A stretch of DNA of 64,000 nucleotides from Gorillibacterium timonense. GTDB lineage: Bacteria; Bacillota; Bacilli; Paenibacillales; NBRC-103111. Below, in pieces: positions 35,149 through 44,750 of the stretch (position 1 is the first letter of the stretch; every line of letters starts with the position of its first letter). Made by a program: the position numbers and the translations under genes. The notes beneath the pieces are model-generated. The model was not told where the DNA came from and made no database searches. It saw only the letters and a program-made list of their open reading frames with translations. The stretch is taken from contig NZ_LN881724.1 of NCBI RefSeq assembly GCF_001457415.1, positions 2,046,001-2,110,000 on the forward strand, given 5' to 3'.

Positions 35149-36126
35149 CTAGATTCCGAGGAATCTGCGCCTGAGTGTATCGAGTAGAGTCTGCTCCGTC
35201 TGCTTCAGTTCCTGCATGGCGGCTTCAAACCGGTCAACATTTCGATTGCTCCCTCCGCCTGTTTTCCCTCGCATCAGCTGCCCGCGAGCCGTAAAAGCTG
35301 CCTTTTTCGACCGTTGAATCAGGATCCCGAGTCCATCATCCAAATCAGTGGCTGTCAAGAATCGACCGAACAGCTCTCTGGATGAAGCCAGAAAAAAGAG
35401 AGTTCGCTCCAGCCCAATCATCCGATTCAAGTGCAAGCCTTCTCCGTTGGGGGATTCCCTCACCATCGCGCAAATGGAGTCGTAGAGGGCGAAGTCGTCC
35501 AAATACATATCCAGATACTCTTCCAGAGGTTGGCGAAAGTTGGATCGATCCAGCGAATCCAGCTTTTCTCGATCGATCTCGTAATACGCTATGTAATGGG
35601 CGAACGGATACTCAGCTTTGTCATAGCAATCGCGGACGATCGATTCCGCATACCAATCGAAGAAATCCGGCCTCGCATGATCTTGGACAAACCATTCCGG
35701 ACCGTTCTCGTCCGTTCGATACCCCGTGAGCATAAAATTATGCGGCTGCAGCCGAATGCCATAGGTTTCGATTCGATGAGGAACATAGAACCCGTCACCT
35801 GAAAAGAAAACCGCCTTCCCTTCCGCCAATCGCCTCAGAATGCTTGGCTTCGCAAGCTCATAAGTGGGATAGACTTCTTGGAAGGTGCGAACCCCAAGTA
35901 GGTGAAGATCGAAGTAGGGGGAAGGAAAATGCCAGCGGTCTCTCCCATGCACGACAAAGCTGTGATAGATCCGCTGCAGGGGCTCCAGGCATTTGTAGAA
36001 GACAAGCTCCACCGGCACGTTCAGGAGCTTGAGGTAGCTGAGCAGATGCCCCATGTAGCAGTTGAAGAAATCCTCATCATAGCGAGGAATGATCCCTATG
36101 GCTTCTATGACCTCTATACCTTCCAC
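35149..36126 (-). CDS. BtrH-like/C39-like acyltransferase-type protein
   Basis: The 325-residue protein has a papain-like layout in its first half: Cys23 in DEDFFNCYMGHLLSYL, His129 in LQPHNFMLTGYR and Asp149 in FVQDHARPDFF. BtrH, which moves the acyl side chain from its carrier protein to ribostamycin, and related natural-product proteins share this type of N-terminal domain. It is the last gene of the cluster, starting at GTG 36126, 7 bases after GGAGG and 20 bases past the ATP-grasp gene. Overall similarity to BtrH is low, so acyl transfer is a hypothesis. Confidence 0.6.
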   Translation of the reverse strand: MEGIEVIEAIGIIPRYDEDFFNCYMGHLLSYLKLLNVPVELVFYKCLEPLQRIYHSFVVHGRDRWHFPSPYFDLHLLGVRTFQEVYPTYELAKPSILRRLAEGKAVFFSGDGFYVPHRIETYGIRLQPHNFMLTGYRTDENGPEWFVQDHARPDFFDWYAESIVRDCYDKAEYPFAHYIAYYEIDREKLDSLDRSNFRQPLEEYLDMYLDDFALYDSICAMVRESPNGEGLHLNRMIGLERTLFFLASSRELFGRFLTATDLDDGLGILIQRSKKAAFTARGQLMRGKTGGGSNRNVDRFEAAMQELKQTEQTLLDTLRRRFLGI

Positions 36127-36145
36127 TGTCGTCCCTCCGAATATC

Positions 36146-37492
36146 TCAAAACCGATCGGCCATCGTCTCCAGCTTGCGGTTCAACTCATCCACGCGCTCC
36201 CAATTCTCCGCAATAACCAACGCAAACAGCCGTCCATGATACTTGCCGGTGGATTCATCGGCTCTCAGAGGGAGGGTGCCTGAGGTATAAACCAACACTC
36301 CTTCATCGATTGAACGGTTGTAAAGCAATCCTCCTCTCTCTAGCCTTCGGCATACATCAGCGTAGGAAAGGGATTCGTCGCTGACGAGCTTGAAATAGCG
36401 GCTGATGAATTTCGCTCGTTCTCCGAGCACACGAGTGAGAAAGGAGATGTACGTGGAGAGCGTAAACCGCCCGTTGATTTCAATGACAGGGATAATCTCC
36501 CCCTGCTCCGTGATGATCGAATCGATCCCAGCAACTCCTGTATAGCCGATGGAATGCAGGCTTTGTCCAATTTGCTCGCCGAAGCGGCGATACAACTGTT
36601 CCTCTTCACCTTCCCAAGGTACAGGAAACCGGGAGCCGATATACACCGTATCTCGGAGCATCTGCTGCTTGATGGAAAAGACTTCTGTCTCGCCTTCTGG
36701 AGAAACGTAGATTTGATAATTGACGTCGGCCAGCTTGGAGTACCAGCCTTCCACCAGCCAGCGGGCGTCGGGATGGCTTCGGGCATATCGGTTCAAGCGA
36801 AGCAGAAGCGTCTGAAGCTTCTCAGGGGAATCGACGATGTACAACCCTTTGCCGGAAGCTCCGTACGGTTCCTTGATAATCACCTTCTCAAACGCCGGTT
36901 CTCCGGTTGTTAATGCCATGTAGGCCTCGCGAATCTCATCGACGCTCTCACAGATCCGCCCCTTGCAGACGGGGAGTCCAAGCCTTTCGGCGATTTCGCG
37001 GTTGCCGATCTTGTCGTTGACAGCCGCGTTGACCGCAGCCGGTGCGGAAAATAAGGACAGGCCGCAGCGTTCGGCGATTTCTTCCTCCAAGCGGGTTGCC
37101 GCGTAAGGAACAAAGGCGACATCCGCCTCTGTCTCCGCCAGTCGCTTCAACTCCTGCAACAATTCGTCATCGCTTAGAACTAGCTCGGAGATTCCGGCCC
37201 GTTCGTCGCCAGAGGCAGGAACAAGAATCCGCGGGATAGAGAATCCCCATTCGCGAAGCTGCTCCAAGTACTCCGGGTTCGGTGCCTCGCGCAGGATAAG
37301 GATATCCTGTTCTCGGCAGAGCAGCAGATTCATTTCCTCCATCCGGCTTACAATGCGGTCTTCATTCACATCGACGATTCCGGGCTGTACCTGGTTCCAG
37401 AACCTCTCCGCTCCGATATTAAACAGCCAGACGATGATTCCTTTGCAACGTTCCTCCGTCAGCCAACGGATCAAATGGAACGAATCAGACAT
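36146..37492 (-). CDS. ATP-grasp ligase (BtrJ-like)
   Basis: The 448-residue protein has an ATP-grasp core: NDKIGNREIAERLGLPVCKG, VIIKEPYGASGKGLYIV (ATP-binding Lys and glycine-rich loop), and IPVIEINGRFTLSTYISF (metal ligands Glu and Asn). In butirosin synthesis BtrJ is an ATP-grasp enzyme that loads glutamate on the carrier protein BtrI and later caps it. Here the gene overlaps the PLP decarboxylase gene by 8 bases and two carrier proteins are encoded upstream, so aminoacylation of a carrier protein is the leading idea. Confidence 0.75.
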   Translation of the reverse strand: MSDSFHLIRWLTEERCKGIIVWLFNIGAERFWNQVQPGIVDVNEDRIVSRMEEMNLLLCREQDILILREAPNPEYLEQLREWGFSIPRILVPASGDERAGISELVLSDDELLQELKRLAETEADVAFVPYAATRLEEEIAERCGLSLFSAPAAVNAAVNDKIGNREIAERLGLPVCKGRICESVDEIREAYMALTTGEPAFEKVIIKEPYGASGKGLYIVDSPEKLQTLLLRLNRYARSHPDARWLVEGWYSKLADVNYQIYVSPEGETEVFSIKQQMLRDTVYIGSRFPVPWEGEEEQLYRRFGEQIGQSLHSIGYTGVAGIDSIITEQGEIIPVIEINGRFTLSTYISFLTRVLGERAKFISRYFKLVSDESLSYADVCRRLERGGLLYNRSIDEGVLVYTSGTLPLRADESTGKYHGRLFALVIAENWERVDELNRKLETMADRF

Positions 37493-38873
37493 GAATCACG
37501 CGGTCTTCCTCCCGGCAGCCGATTCCATTCTGGCCGCGCAGGAAATCTTCCGCTTCCCCCCTTTCTCTCAGAACGTGATCTTCTCCCTCATAATGGAGAA
37601 CCTCCGCTGGCAGCGAATGGCTTAGAAATAACGCCGGACTGTGGGTCAAGCCGTAAGCCCCCGAGCATTCAACTGCTAGGAAATCTCCTGGCATGGGAGG
37701 AGACAAGCGGACCTTCTGCCCGATCACATCGGTTGGGGTGCACAGAGGGCCGACAACGGTCAGCTCCTCCTTAGCTTCTTCGCCCGGCAAGCTATAGGCG
37801 GATCCTGCAGCTGCAAGAACTCGTTCTTCGCTTCCGTCTGAGTGATCATGAAGGCTGGCTGACTCCTCCGCAGCCGCAACCAGCCGCATTGGGAAATTGT
37901 TGCGGACGTATCTGCCAAGGAAGGCGCTCGCAGCATGTTGGTTTGATCCACCGTCGCAGACGGCAAATTTCGTTCCCTTGCAGCTTTTGACATCCAGGAC
38001 GCGGGTTAAGAAGGTGCCTGCTTCCGCGAGCAGGAAGCGCCCGCTCTCCACGCCAATGCGGACGCCCGCCAGACTCTCGGCGTAACGAGACCAGATGGCG
38101 GCAAGCTCTCGTTTCAAGAGATCGCAATCCAGGGGCTGCTCGCCTGGGAAATAAGGAACGCCGAAGCCGCCGCCCAGATCCAGGAACTGCAGGCGGATTC
38201 CGACGGCTTCGCTAAGAGACAGGGCGAGGCGGATGATCTGCTCCATCGTCTCTGCCAAGACCCCGGCATCGAGCACCTGCGACCCAGTGAAGACATGCAG
38301 CCCGATGAGCTCAATACCCGGAAGCGCCGCGATTTCCTTCAGAGCCGCTTCCGCTGTCCCCTGATCGATTCCAAATTGCGTCGGAACGCCGGTCATCTTC
38401 AAGCCCGCTCCCGCGGCATGGAAATCCGGGTTGATTCGCGCCGAGATCCGGACCGTTGTTCCCTTGGCTTCGGCTAGTCGACTGATCGTCCGCGCTTCCG
38501 TCACGGACTCCACGTTAATGCTGTAGATTTCCTTATCGATCGCAGCCGCTAGCTCCCGCTCCGTCTTGCCCGGACTCGTCCAGACGATCGAACTCGGTGG
38601 AAACCCGGCTGCAAGCGCGACATGCAGCTCGCCAGCCGATGCGATCTCCATGGAGCTGCCCAACCTCCGAAGCAGCTGGCAGATTCCAAGCAGCGGGTTG
38701 CACTTGGCCGAATAGAATACCTCGAATGGTTCCGGCAAGCAGCTCTTGAGCCGCCTGTATTGCCGCTCGATCCAATCGCCGTCGTAGACATACAGCGGTG
38801 TTCCATATTGTTCGGCGAACTGCCGCAACCGCTTGTCTGTTCCTACCTCCGGCATTTCCGCTTCCTTCCTCAT
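37485..38873 (-). CDS. PLP-dependent decarboxylase, DapDC/BtrK fold
   Basis: The 462-residue fold-type III enzyme has the PLP Lys57 in FYSAKCNPLLG, GLHVFTGSQ, DLGGGFGVPYF (phosphate-binding glycine loop), GPLCTPTDVI (catalytic Cys) and ECSGAYGLTHSP. This is the diaminopimelate/ornithine decarboxylase fold. BtrK of the same fold decarboxylates glutamyl-carrier protein to GABA-carrier protein. No lysine-synthesis genes are adjacent, whereas an ATP-grasp ligase and carrier proteins are, which favours a BtrK-like role. ATG 38873 overlaps the upstream stop by ATGA. Confidence 0.85.
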   Translation of the reverse strand: MRKEAEMPEVGTDKRLRQFAEQYGTPLYVYDGDWIERQYRRLKSCLPEPFEVFYSAKCNPLLGICQLLRRLGSSMEIASAGELHVALAAGFPPSSIVWTSPGKTERELAAAIDKEIYSINVESVTEARTISRLAEAKGTTVRISARINPDFHAAGAGLKMTGVPTQFGIDQGTAEAALKEIAALPGIELIGLHVFTGSQVLDAGVLAETMEQIIRLALSLSEAVGIRLQFLDLGGGFGVPYFPGEQPLDCDLLKRELAAIWSRYAESLAGVRIGVESGRFLLAEAGTFLTRVLDVKSCKGTKFAVCDGGSNQHAASAFLGRYVRNNFPMRLVAAAEESASLHDHSDGSEERVLAAAGSAYSLPGEEAKEELTVVGPLCTPTDVIGQKVRLSPPMPGDFLAVECSGAYGLTHSPALFLSHSLPAEVLHYEGEDHVLRERGEAEDFLRGQNGIGCREEDRVIHV

Positions 38874-41512
38874 CGAACACCCTCCCCCGCAGCAGGAACG
38901 ACCGAACCGCCAAAGCCGGTCCGCAACCGTCCCCGATGATAGATCAAAGCATTGTAATAGAACACGGGATTCGTATCAAAGCTGTTTAAGAGAGCGATCC
39001 ACTCCTCTTCCACAGCGTCCGTATTGGTCACAGCGAACAATACCATACGATCCGGACGATACGGATTTGCCGTACACACCATGGCGAAATATTCACCTTC
39101 GACAGCTTCTTCTCCCCAACAGATACCGGAGGCTTCCGCAGTCAGCCCTACGTCGTTAAGCAGCCTCTGCTGCAAAGGTGTCTTGTCTCTTGCGTCCACT
39201 AACACGATCAAATGACGCTCGCCCGGTTCCTCCAGCGAGAGCTCCGCCTCCCGGCAAGTATCATACCGGTAGAAAATGTATCGATCCTTTATTGGATTCT
39301 GCAGCAGATAAGCGAGCTTGCTGAAGAGCGAACTGCGGACGGCGGGCCGGACAACGGCGCATTTGCCCAGGTAGATCCGTTTCATTCCCATCTGATTCTC
39401 GTCGATGAGGATGTCTTGGTACCACTTCTCGAATGCTTCTGGTGTCATAAGCTCGGTTGAAACGATGCGGGCTTCAGCGCTCGATGTATCGAGTTCAATC
39501 GAGGTATACCCACCTAGATGGATGCTGCAAACGGAGCCGTTCACGAAGAGCACCACATCCTCGTCCAAACCGAGGTCTTTTCGACTCAGCACTACCCGGA
39601 GCCGATCAATATTCCGAGTTTCGAGCTCGATCCTCTCGGACGAGAGGATATCGGCCTGCACACGGGTAGAATCACCAGGAACACTGAGCCAGATGATCTG
39701 AACCCAGTGCGACTTCACAAAGCAGGGATCGGGCGGAGCAAAGGCGATCCATCTCGGAAAGCGGTCCTTCTGGAAGGTCAGGAGCTGCCTCAGCAAAACC
39801 CGAGAATTATGAAGCGCATTCAGCTCGTTGTGCATAAATCCGCTGTAGACCGCCGTGCGCGCTTCTGGCAGTCGGCCCCACAAATCGATGAGGCGCGTGC
39901 TGTTGAAGAACCAGTTCTCGTAAGCGCAGACGCCGAGTACCGGCATATCGCCGAGATTGTCGAGCCAGGCGTATTCCGGCTTGTGGATGTTCAGCGCGAT
40001 CTCTCCGGCTACCGATGCGATTGCAGCGAACAGATCAGGCACGGCGAAGGCGGTCCGGTACGTCTTGTGCGTTCCGGTACAGAAGCCGATGCCATATAGC
40101 CGATCCCGGTCGAGCTTCCATTCGGCTGCGACATGCCGGATGGTCCGAACCGTCTGAAGATCATCCGTATAATTGCTGCGTCCGATGCCTACGATTTGGA
40201 TGATCACGGCTTCCGATTGAGACAGATCCTTGATCCAAGGCAAATCCACGGGATAATTGCGCGCCATCGCATCGTGAAAAAAGAACACGCCCGGGTAGCT
40301 CTTGCCCGGATCGTACCCATCCGGCAAAAGCACCGTATAGGCCAAGTAGGCGTCGCCTGTTTCTCTTAGCCGATACCGGATAATTCTGCGCGAAGCCGCG
40401 GCGGAAAGAGCCAAGCGGTTGGTTGCGAGCGCGGTTTCCATCTCGTCCAGCTTCTCCAACAAGGTCTCCCGAATGTCATAGGGCATATACTGATTTAACG
40501 ATTCGAACGCATGCGGCAGCTGCATGAGCTGACGGAAGGATTCCGCCTCCCCGGCAGATAGCTGTGTCGTTAACGCGACTTCGGAAAGCAATTTTTCTCT
40601 CATTGCCGCTTCATCGCCTGCGAACAGGAAAACCGCTTTCGCGGATAGTCCTGCACCACGCGCCTTCAGAACGAGCACGCCTGACGCCGTCTTCGGAATG
40701 GCGAGTGCGCAGACGCTTCCGACTTGGGCAGTTTCGGAAGTAAGCCGCTCGCCGGATCGGGTCTCCAGAATCACCTCGATCGGTTTCCCGGTATGGCCGA
40801 CTCCAGCATAGCGGGGAACGACGGTTATCCGCAGCAGTTCTCCTGGAGCGACCTTCCATTTCTCCGGATACAGGACCAAGCTCCGCTTCATTCCCTCGAA
40901 TCGCTCCCAATCCAGATAAGCATAGGCATCCTTTTCCCTCTCCAGTCTGGCGAGGGGCTGAAAGCGAAGGAGGAACTCCTGGGATGTGAGCGGATAACGC
41001 AGACCCAGTGGCAGCTCAACCAGAATCGGATTATTACCTTGCTTTAACCGGACGCGAACAAGGAGGTCCTTCACAACCCAATCCTCGCTCGCGAGGATGA
41101 TCGGCTCGCCGTTAATCCACAGCCTCAGCGGAGATGGCAGGAAGGTAATGACATACAGAAGCATCTCCACAGGCGAAGGGCTGTACATGTTGGTGACGGC
41201 GTAGAGGTAACGGTCGGGCCTGCGCTCGAACCGTTTGCTCGGCTCGTTCGGCTCCTGAAACGAACCGATGATATCGGAATTGTAATAGCTCCAATTGTCT
41301 TCCAGCTCGCTGCCAGCGAGCAGATTCGCTTCAGCCGTGAGCAGAATTCGACCGGACTCGTCGAGGTAAGGCTTATCCCCCCAAGAACGGGACGCCGGCT
41401 TGGTCACGGCTCGGACCAGCCAACGGGAGAGCGAAACGGGATCGTGGGGACCGAAGGTAACCGGTAAATGAACCGTCGTCAGCAATTTCTCCAAAAACTC
41501 GGTCAATGCCAT
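38870..41512 (-). CDS. Large alpha/beta-hydrolase protein with Cys in the nucleophile elbow
   Basis: The 880-residue protein has a long N-terminal region of unknown fold with beta-rich segments. Next comes an esterase/PHB-depolymerase-like alpha/beta-hydrolase domain (about 390-590), then another uncharacterised region. The hydrolase domain shows YTVLLPDGYDPGKSYPGVFFFHDA and DRLYGIGFCTGTHKTYRTAF, where family members have G-x-S-x-G. Here Cys478 takes the Ser place, and His561 in GFMHNELN fits the catalytic His. No signal peptide is seen. Possible roles are thioesterase, acyltransferase or cyclase on a carrier-bound chain, all inferred. Confidence 0.7.
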   Translation of the reverse strand: MALTEFLEKLLTTVHLPVTFGPHDPVSLSRWLVRAVTKPASRSWGDKPYLDESGRILLTAEANLLAGSELEDNWSYYNSDIIGSFQEPNEPSKRFERRPDRYLYAVTNMYSPSPVEMLLYVITFLPSPLRLWINGEPIILASEDWVVKDLLVRVRLKQGNNPILVELPLGLRYPLTSQEFLLRFQPLARLEREKDAYAYLDWERFEGMKRSLVLYPEKWKVAPGELLRITVVPRYAGVGHTGKPIEVILETRSGERLTSETAQVGSVCALAIPKTASGVLVLKARGAGLSAKAVFLFAGDEAAMREKLLSEVALTTQLSAGEAESFRQLMQLPHAFESLNQYMPYDIRETLLEKLDEMETALATNRLALSAAASRRIIRYRLRETGDAYLAYTVLLPDGYDPGKSYPGVFFFHDAMARNYPVDLPWIKDLSQSEAVIIQIVGIGRSNYTDDLQTVRTIRHVAAEWKLDRDRLYGIGFCTGTHKTYRTAFAVPDLFAAIASVAGEIALNIHKPEYAWLDNLGDMPVLGVCAYENWFFNSTRLIDLWGRLPEARTAVYSGFMHNELNALHNSRVLLRQLLTFQKDRFPRWIAFAPPDPCFVKSHWVQIIWLSVPGDSTRVQADILSSERIELETRNIDRLRVVLSRKDLGLDEDVVLFVNGSVCSIHLGGYTSIELDTSSAEARIVSTELMTPEAFEKWYQDILIDENQMGMKRIYLGKCAVVRPAVRSSLFSKLAYLLQNPIKDRYIFYRYDTCREAELSLEEPGERHLIVLVDARDKTPLQQRLLNDVGLTAEASGICWGEEAVEGEYFAMVCTANPYRPDRMVLFAVTNTDAVEEEWIALLNSFDTNPVFYYNALIYHRGRLRTGFGGSVVPAAGEGVR

Positions 41513-41551
41513 CGTCTGTCCTCCTTCGCTTAGGAAAGCTAGAACCGATTT

Positions 41552-42280
41552 TCAACGATGATCGGCAGCCTGCTCCTGCCGATCAGCCGTAGTGGCGATT
41601 TCACGGGAAGCGGCCCAGCTCTGCTTGCGCTCGATGAGCGCCCATACGTCTCCCAGCACCTCGGCCGCAGTGAAATCCTGAACGATTCGCGGAGGTGGCT
41701 GGCCCTTTCCCGAAGCCTCCGCAAACAGCTTCAAATAACACTCCCGCATGTTTTCCAAATAGAGCAGCTCTTTATGGGGCTCCGCAGTGAGCTGATACTT
41801 GCGGCTCGGATGATACAGCGCTTTACCTCGTAAGGCGATCCGATGGAAGCAGACGGCAGGAGGAGTATCGCAGAAGACGATCAAATCAGGCAGCGGCGCC
41901 CCTGTGTACCAAGGCCGTCCGATCCACCCAGCAGCGCCGTTTACGTTGTCTCGGGCCATGCCCGTATAGATGTACCGATCGGCAATAACCACTTCTCCCC
42001 GCTTCAGGCGGGGTTTCATGAGGGTCTGATAGCTCCGATGAAATCCGATCCATTGAAGAAGGCTGTATACAGCAGGGTTCATGATCCGACAGACGTCCAG
42101 AATCCGGACGAGCCTGCGAATAACCGGATTGGCATTCCATTCCGCGACGGAAACCGTCACTCCCCGATTTACAAGCTCGCGTGTTAACCGGTTGATTCCC
42201 TCGCTTTTGCCGGAACCGCTCACTCCCTCGAATACGATCAGGCAGCCCGTCGCGCGAGCTTTCCTCGCTTTTCCTTTCAC
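41552..42280 (-). CDS. Thymidylate-kinase-like P-loop kinase
   Basis: The 242-residue protein starts at GTG 42280. It has the P-loop IVFEGVSGSGKSEG, DRYIYTGMARD (the DRY/H motif of dTMP kinases), and LPDLIVFCDTPPAVCFHRIALRG (lid side). The nucleotide kinase fold is clear, but the lid and length differ from housekeeping Tmk. In this cluster it may phosphorylate the product or a nucleotide-like intermediate; a membrane-anchored 5'-nucleotidase in the same operon would be the natural counterpart (inference). Confidence 0.8.
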   Translation of the reverse strand: MKGKARKARATGCLIVFEGVSGSGKSEGINRLTRELVNRGVTVSVAEWNANPVIRRLVRILDVCRIMNPAVYSLLQWIGFHRSYQTLMKPRLKRGEVVIADRYIYTGMARDNVNGAAGWIGRPWYTGAPLPDLIVFCDTPPAVCFHRIALRGKALYHPSRKYQLTAEPHKELLYLENMRECYLKLFAEASGKGQPPPRIVQDFTAAEVLGDVWALIERKQSWAASREIATTADRQEQAADHR

Positions 42281-42339
42281 ATTCCCCCCCCTGTCCCTCT
42301 ATAGGTAATAGGCCGAGTGCGACGGAGGACGGACCCTCC

Positions 42340-43491
42340 CTAAACGTGCTTTGGCTGGATCACTCCTCCTGCCAACCGGCGGGAGTAAGCCAAAGCCAGA
42401 TCGGGTTTGGATTCGCGCGCAGCGGCCAGCCGCTCATACAAGCGGATTAATGGCTCATCGGAGAACCCTGATTCCTTCCATTTCTCATAAGAGATGCCGA
42501 AGCCCAAGGCTTCCCATAACTCGGCATTCCGCTTCTCATGCTCGCCGAACGGCTCCAGCAGCACCAACGGAGTCGCGGAGCCAAGTGAATCGATCATGGT
42601 CCCGGCGCCCGGCTTGCCGATAATCGCCTTCACCCGGGAGGCGATATCGAAGAGCCCATGATGATCGCTACCGATGCGGTAATCGGCAGTCCCGTCTTCA
42701 TGGATTCGGCCGAAGGGCGGAAACGTAAAGTGATCCTCCGCATTCCTCAGCCATGGAGACCAATCCGGATCGATTCGGAACACGCGGTCGCCGGGGGCTG
42801 CTTCCTTCTCTTCCCCATGCTCGTATGCGACGAGGTCAAGCTCAAAGCCGTGCTCGCGAAGCTCGGGGATCTTCGTCCGGTAGGTTCCCATCCCCCAGCC
42901 TCCGCCGTGAATCAGGCAGCGGTTTAGCCTATCCCCGTAAGGAACGGGCCGCGTGCAGCCGACTTGAATCGGGTGGAGCAGTTCCGCCCGTTCAGTGTCG
43001 TACAGGCGGAGTTCTCCGTAATGTCGAGCATAATCCGGTTCGTAGTGGCGGACGCTCTCCCAGGAAGGCGGCAACCCTCCGTCCACATAGAGGATATCCG
43101 CATGAATCTCAACGGGGCTTCTGCGCTGCCGGTAGTGGTTGACGATATGCAGCCAATGCCCGGAGAGCAGCAGGAAATGCCGGCGGTCCTCCGCCTCCCA
43201 TTCGCCTATCAGTCGTTCAACCGCTTCGGGATCCACGCTCTTCGCAATATCCATCGGCATGCGCGCGGACATCTTGGCTACTGCGAAGCTGCGGTGGCAG
43301 GCCTGCTTGCTGCGAAGGATTCCTTCCTGCTTATCCGCTTGAATGGCCGTCTCGAATACCTCGACAACCGTTTTCCGTCCAAGAGACCGAAGACGGTCGG
43401 CGATGAGCAGGCCGGGAATATAAAGCCCGAGCCCGAAACCGGAGCACAAGACCGTGATGACCGCCGACTCATCTGCCCCTTCGGTCCTCAA
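42340..43491 (-). CDS. GT28/MurG-like glycosyltransferase
   Basis: The 383-residue protein has an N-terminal SGFGLGLYIPGLLIADRL loop and a C-terminal donor-site segment IGKPGAGTMIDSLGSATPLVLLEPFGEHEKRNAELWEALGFG. This is the layout of the MurG/MGDG-synthase (GT28) and MJ1255-type families. Donor and acceptor are unknown. It starts at TTG 43491, whose TTGA overlaps the stop of the upstream gene, so translation is coupled. A sugar or pseudo-sugar part in the product is suggested. Confidence 0.7.
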   Translation of the reverse strand: MRTEGADESAVITVLCSGFGLGLYIPGLLIADRLRSLGRKTVVEVFETAIQADKQEGILRSKQACHRSFAVAKMSARMPMDIAKSVDPEAVERLIGEWEAEDRRHFLLLSGHWLHIVNHYRQRRSPVEIHADILYVDGGLPPSWESVRHYEPDYARHYGELRLYDTERAELLHPIQVGCTRPVPYGDRLNRCLIHGGGWGMGTYRTKIPELREHGFELDLVAYEHGEEKEAAPGDRVFRIDPDWSPWLRNAEDHFTFPPFGRIHEDGTADYRIGSDHHGLFDIASRVKAIIGKPGAGTMIDSLGSATPLVLLEPFGEHEKRNAELWEALGFGISYEKWKESGFSDEPLIRLYERLAAARESKPDLALAYSRRLAGGVIQPKHV

Positions 43492-44699
43492 CTGGATTTC
43501 ACCGTCTGAAAACGCTTGAAATTGTCTGCCGCGTTACCATCAACGCTCAGGATTCGGTTCACATCGAACAGCCGGGTGAAGAAATCGTATTCCCAAACGG
43601 ACGGCTCTTCGTTCTCAATTGCATATTGATCCAGATAGGTCAGATCATCTGGTGCGAAGGCCTTCGCAATGCTCTCGGGAACGATCTGCGGGAACATCAG
43701 GCCGATATAGTGGAAGTTGTAGGAAACGACCTTTTCCAATTGGTAATGCTTCACCCGCTCCGTAAATAGCTCCCAGTCGATCTCTGCGGCAAATTAGCGG
43801 ATGTACATGTACAGGTCTGCGAACTTGTACAGCTTCAAATCCTTGAGGCTGGAGATCCACACCATGAGCACCGCTTCCTTGTACAGATGGCAGCACAGTT
43901 GGATCAGGTTGTCGGCATGGTCCAGTCGGTATCCCTTTGCACCGTATAGATTGATCGGAACGGCACGGCTGATTAGCTCCCGCGTCGGTACTTTGTAAGG
44001 GCAATTTCCGCGCCAGAGGATATCGTGATTGACATCCACCTCCACAACGGAAGCGAACGGATTGTCGCAGAGCTGGATGAACTCCTGAATTTCGTGAGTT
44101 GTCATCTGATGGACCATTTTGGCTTTACGCGAAGATACATGGATCTCGTGACGGTCCGCCGCATACTCACCTTGGACATACCCCAAGCCTTCGAGCACAT
44201 CCGTCACCCGGTTCACATCCTCCAGCTGCATCAGGAAATCCAGGTCGTTGAAGGTGCGCGTCTCCAGGGACGGATAGACGGTATTCACGAGAAGATTTCC
44301 CTTCAGGACCGTCAGGACAAGCTCCTTTTCGGCAAAAGCGTGGAGGATTTCAGTCAGCTTGGCGGCGTAGAAGCCATTCCGCTCACGGTATGCCGCCCAT
44401 TGCAGGTTCAAAACACGCTTCAGCTCTCCCTCGAGCTGTTCGAATAGGCCGAATTTCTTGAGATTGTAGGTCAGCATGTTAAGGGTGCGGTGCGTGATCA
44501 TCTGATAGACGACCTCCGACCAATCAAGCGGCGAAGCGAGGATTTTCTCCAGCTGTTCCCTCTCGTTCTCGTCAATCTCCACCGAAGCCATCAGAATCAG
44601 TTGACGCTCCAAAGACAGTTCCCGTCTATTCATATCAATAGCCCTCCTCATCAAGAGTTTATTGCCGAGCAGCTGTTCATTCTGACGGTTTATCTTCAT
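43488..44699 (-). pseudogene. Nucleotidyltransferase (NTP_transf_5 type) interrupted by an in-frame TAA
   Basis: Reading from ATG 44699, the product shows the signature of the uncharacterised nucleotidyltransferase family, LTVLKGNLLVNTVYPSLETRTFNDLDFLM (key residues KG, R, D-x-D). After 301 residues a TAA at 43796-43794 stops it (…LYMYIR-stop). The same frame then continues without another stop for 101 codons, FAAEIDWELFTERVKHYQLEK onward, which reads as a normal C-terminal half, to TGA at 43488. A single G-to-T or C-to-T change (GAA or CAA to TAA) would explain it. Either this is a point nonsense mutation, or two polypeptides are made (GTG at about 43754 could restart), or it is a sequencing error. 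Confidence 0.75.
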
Positions 44700-44750
44700 C
44701 GTTTATCACAAAACGGATGCCGATTTCGGGTCGTTCAGCCTCAAAGCCGA

